A DNA stretch of 35,054 bases from Acidobacteriaceae bacterium (GTDB taxonomy: Bacteria > Acidobacteriota > Terriglobia > Terriglobales > Acidobacteriaceae). Location of the stretch: NCBI GenBank assembly GCA_003151435.1, contig PLXP01000239.1, positions 1 to 35,054 of the forward strand, given 5' to 3'. The notes below the pieces were generated by a model, which saw only the letters and a program-made list of their open reading frames with translations, made no database searches and had not been told where the DNA came from. The stretch's first letter is position 1. Every line of letters begins with the position of its first letter. The translations under genes and the position numbers were made by a program. Shown here piece after piece: positions 34,064-35,054 of this stretch.

Positions 34064-34876
34064 TTACTTCGCTCCAATCCACTCGACCAGCTCGCTTGCA
34101 ATCTCGTCCGGCGTCTTGTCTTTTACTACGCGGGTGTCGCGCTGCTGCTTGGGCAAACTGACTGACGTATAACGCAGTCCATTGGCGGCCAGCGTCGCGG
34201 GCCTGGCCTTTTGCAGCGCAGGCATAATGGTGCGCATGTTCGCCATGCCGATCTGCGGATTGTTGCGCGGCTCAGGCAGATTGCCTGTGGCCCAGCCGAG
34301 CACCGCGGGCGCGCCCACGCAGACTGAGGCTTGATGTTTGCCGCCCTCAACACGCTCCAGCACTTCAAACGATCCATCGTCGCGCAGATCGATCTGATCC
34401 ACGCCCTGAAACTGGTCGGTGATGCCGAGCCGCTCGCCAATCAACTGCAGCGTAACGCCCGCGCCCCTTGTCGCCGATTCCCATCCGCCGAAGAGCAGCA
34501 GCCGCGTGTGATCGAGCCCCGGCAGCGCGGCAATCGTCTCCGCTAGAACAGCCGCCGTTGCATGCGCGTCCGTAAATCCGCCAATGGGACCGTCGACCGG
34601 CACAAGCTCAAAAGATACTTTCTGCGCGACTGTCATCATCACCTGTTGCAGCTTGGCCTTCGGGCCCAGACTTACGAGCCAGACCTTACTGCCGGGATTC
34701 TTCGCGGCCAGGTTTGCGGCCTCATACAACGCGCTCGCGGCCCACGGATCCAGCACCGCTGGCAAAACCATTTCGTTCTTCAGCCCCGGTCCACTCGCCC
34801 CGGTGATGGGTTCCAGCGTTTGCAGCGGATCGGGCACAATCCCCGCGCAAACGACAATCTGTAATGCATTTGCCAT
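34064..34876 (-). CDS. etfB: electron transfer flavoprotein beta-subunit-like protein
   Basis: 270 residues, ATG with AGGA seven bases upstream. Beta-subunit features are IVVCAGIVPDPL, VLDPWAASALYEAANLA (usual: MNPFDExAxE), KVWLVSLGPKAKLQQVMMTV, TDAHATAAVLAETI, LLFGGWESATRGAGVTLQLI, GERLGI, and a VEGGKHQASVCVGAPAVLGW segment before the C-terminal NPQIGMANMRTIMPA. The adenine-nucleotide-binding loop is shifted from the usual D-x-x-T-G-Q-V-G to ESATRGAGVT, which marks a distant ETF subgroup. It is the first gene of a two-gene unit with etfA. The 178 bases upstream hold no gene that can be supported. Confidence 0.86.
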   Translation of the reverse strand: MANALQIVVCAGIVPDPLQTLEPITGASGPGLKNEMVLPAVLDPWAASALYEAANLAAKNPGSKVWLVSLGPKAKLQQVMMTVAQKVSFELVPVDGPIGGFTDAHATAAVLAETIAALPGLDHTRLLLFGGWESATRGAGVTLQLIGERLGITDQFQGVDQIDLRDDGSFEVLERVEGGKHQASVCVGAPAVLGWATGNLPEPRNNPQIGMANMRTIMPALQKARPATLAANGLRYTSVSLPKQQRDTRVVKDKTPDEIASELVEWIGAK

Positions 34877-35054
34877 AAAGTTTTCCTATTCGTCTGGTGA
34901 GGTTTTCATTCGTATACTGATGTTCCTATTCAACTGCTCAATAGTTGTCATCGGGAGCGGAGTTCGCAGCGGCAAACGGAGTCGAAGGGCTCGCTGTTGT
35001 CTCGATCAATTCCGCCGTTGCTCAATTCTCTGCGGAGTGAAGTCCTCCGGAGCC

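Overview
The window reads as chromosome of a GC-rich soil-type bacterium, most likely a Terriglobales (Acidobacteriaceae-like) acidobacterium. This is an inference from gene style, not from a marker gene: secreted RHS repeat protein with an 'SSGNL' N-terminus, Tat-type GH28 enzyme, GC-rich lipoprotein glycosidase, several sensor kinases with an 'AHEINNPLEA' H-box, a bacterial deoxyhypusine-synthase-like gene, and short dispersed palindromes.

Layout. (1) 48-5796, minus strand: a 1713-residue secreted RHS/YD-repeat protein followed closely by two small membrane proteins. (2) 5797-7250: a gene-poor stretch with an HNH endonuclease gene and a second open frame, lying at the 3' side of a tRNA-Ser(CGA) at 7251-7342. 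It looks like accessory DNA beside a tRNA. (3) 7472-11932, minus strand: a tightly coupled sensory operon. In order of transcription it holds a membrane-anchored protein (215 aa), its shorter paralogue (146 aa), a double-domain KaiC-like ATPase, a PAS histidine kinase, a 40-residue ORF and a 94-residue ORF. Most junctions are GTGA/ATGA overlaps. (4) 12174-13003, plus strand: a 40-residue leader ORF overlapping a Crp/Fnr regulator. (5) 13004-13741: decayed DNA with a histidine-kinase remnant and a 71-bp-spaced duplication. (6) 13742-17701: a very large GH13 alpha-amylase-type protein. (7) 17798-20683: divergent ribulokinase (araB) and a LacI-family regulator, with a LacI-type operator between them. 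(8) 20799-22663: a double-PAS histidine kinase and a possible small upstream ORF. (9) 22664-23816: mostly non-coding, holding a 50-codon ORF with a decayed second copy and several palindromes. (10) 23817-27143: a 75-residue protein with its own promoter and a perfect terminator, a RibB-RibA-like fusion whose RibA half lacks key motifs, and a PAS-GAF-HD-GYP protein. (11) 27295-31852: a DUF4097-like exported protein, a GH28 enzyme and a clan GH-A-like lipoprotein glycosidase. (12) 31946-34876, minus strand: a deoxyhypusine-synthase-like protein and a divergent electron transfer flavoprotein pair.

How the parts may work together. araB, its LacI neighbour, the GH28 enzyme and the lipoprotein glycosidase fit plant polysaccharide (pectin/arabinan) use, although they are not one operon. 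The KaiC-kinase operon, the Crp gene, the double-PAS kinase and the HD-GYP protein make the window rich in signalling. The least explained parts are the KaiC operon with its tiny coupled ORFs, the RHS tail with its two small membrane partners, and the duplicated 50-codon ORF.
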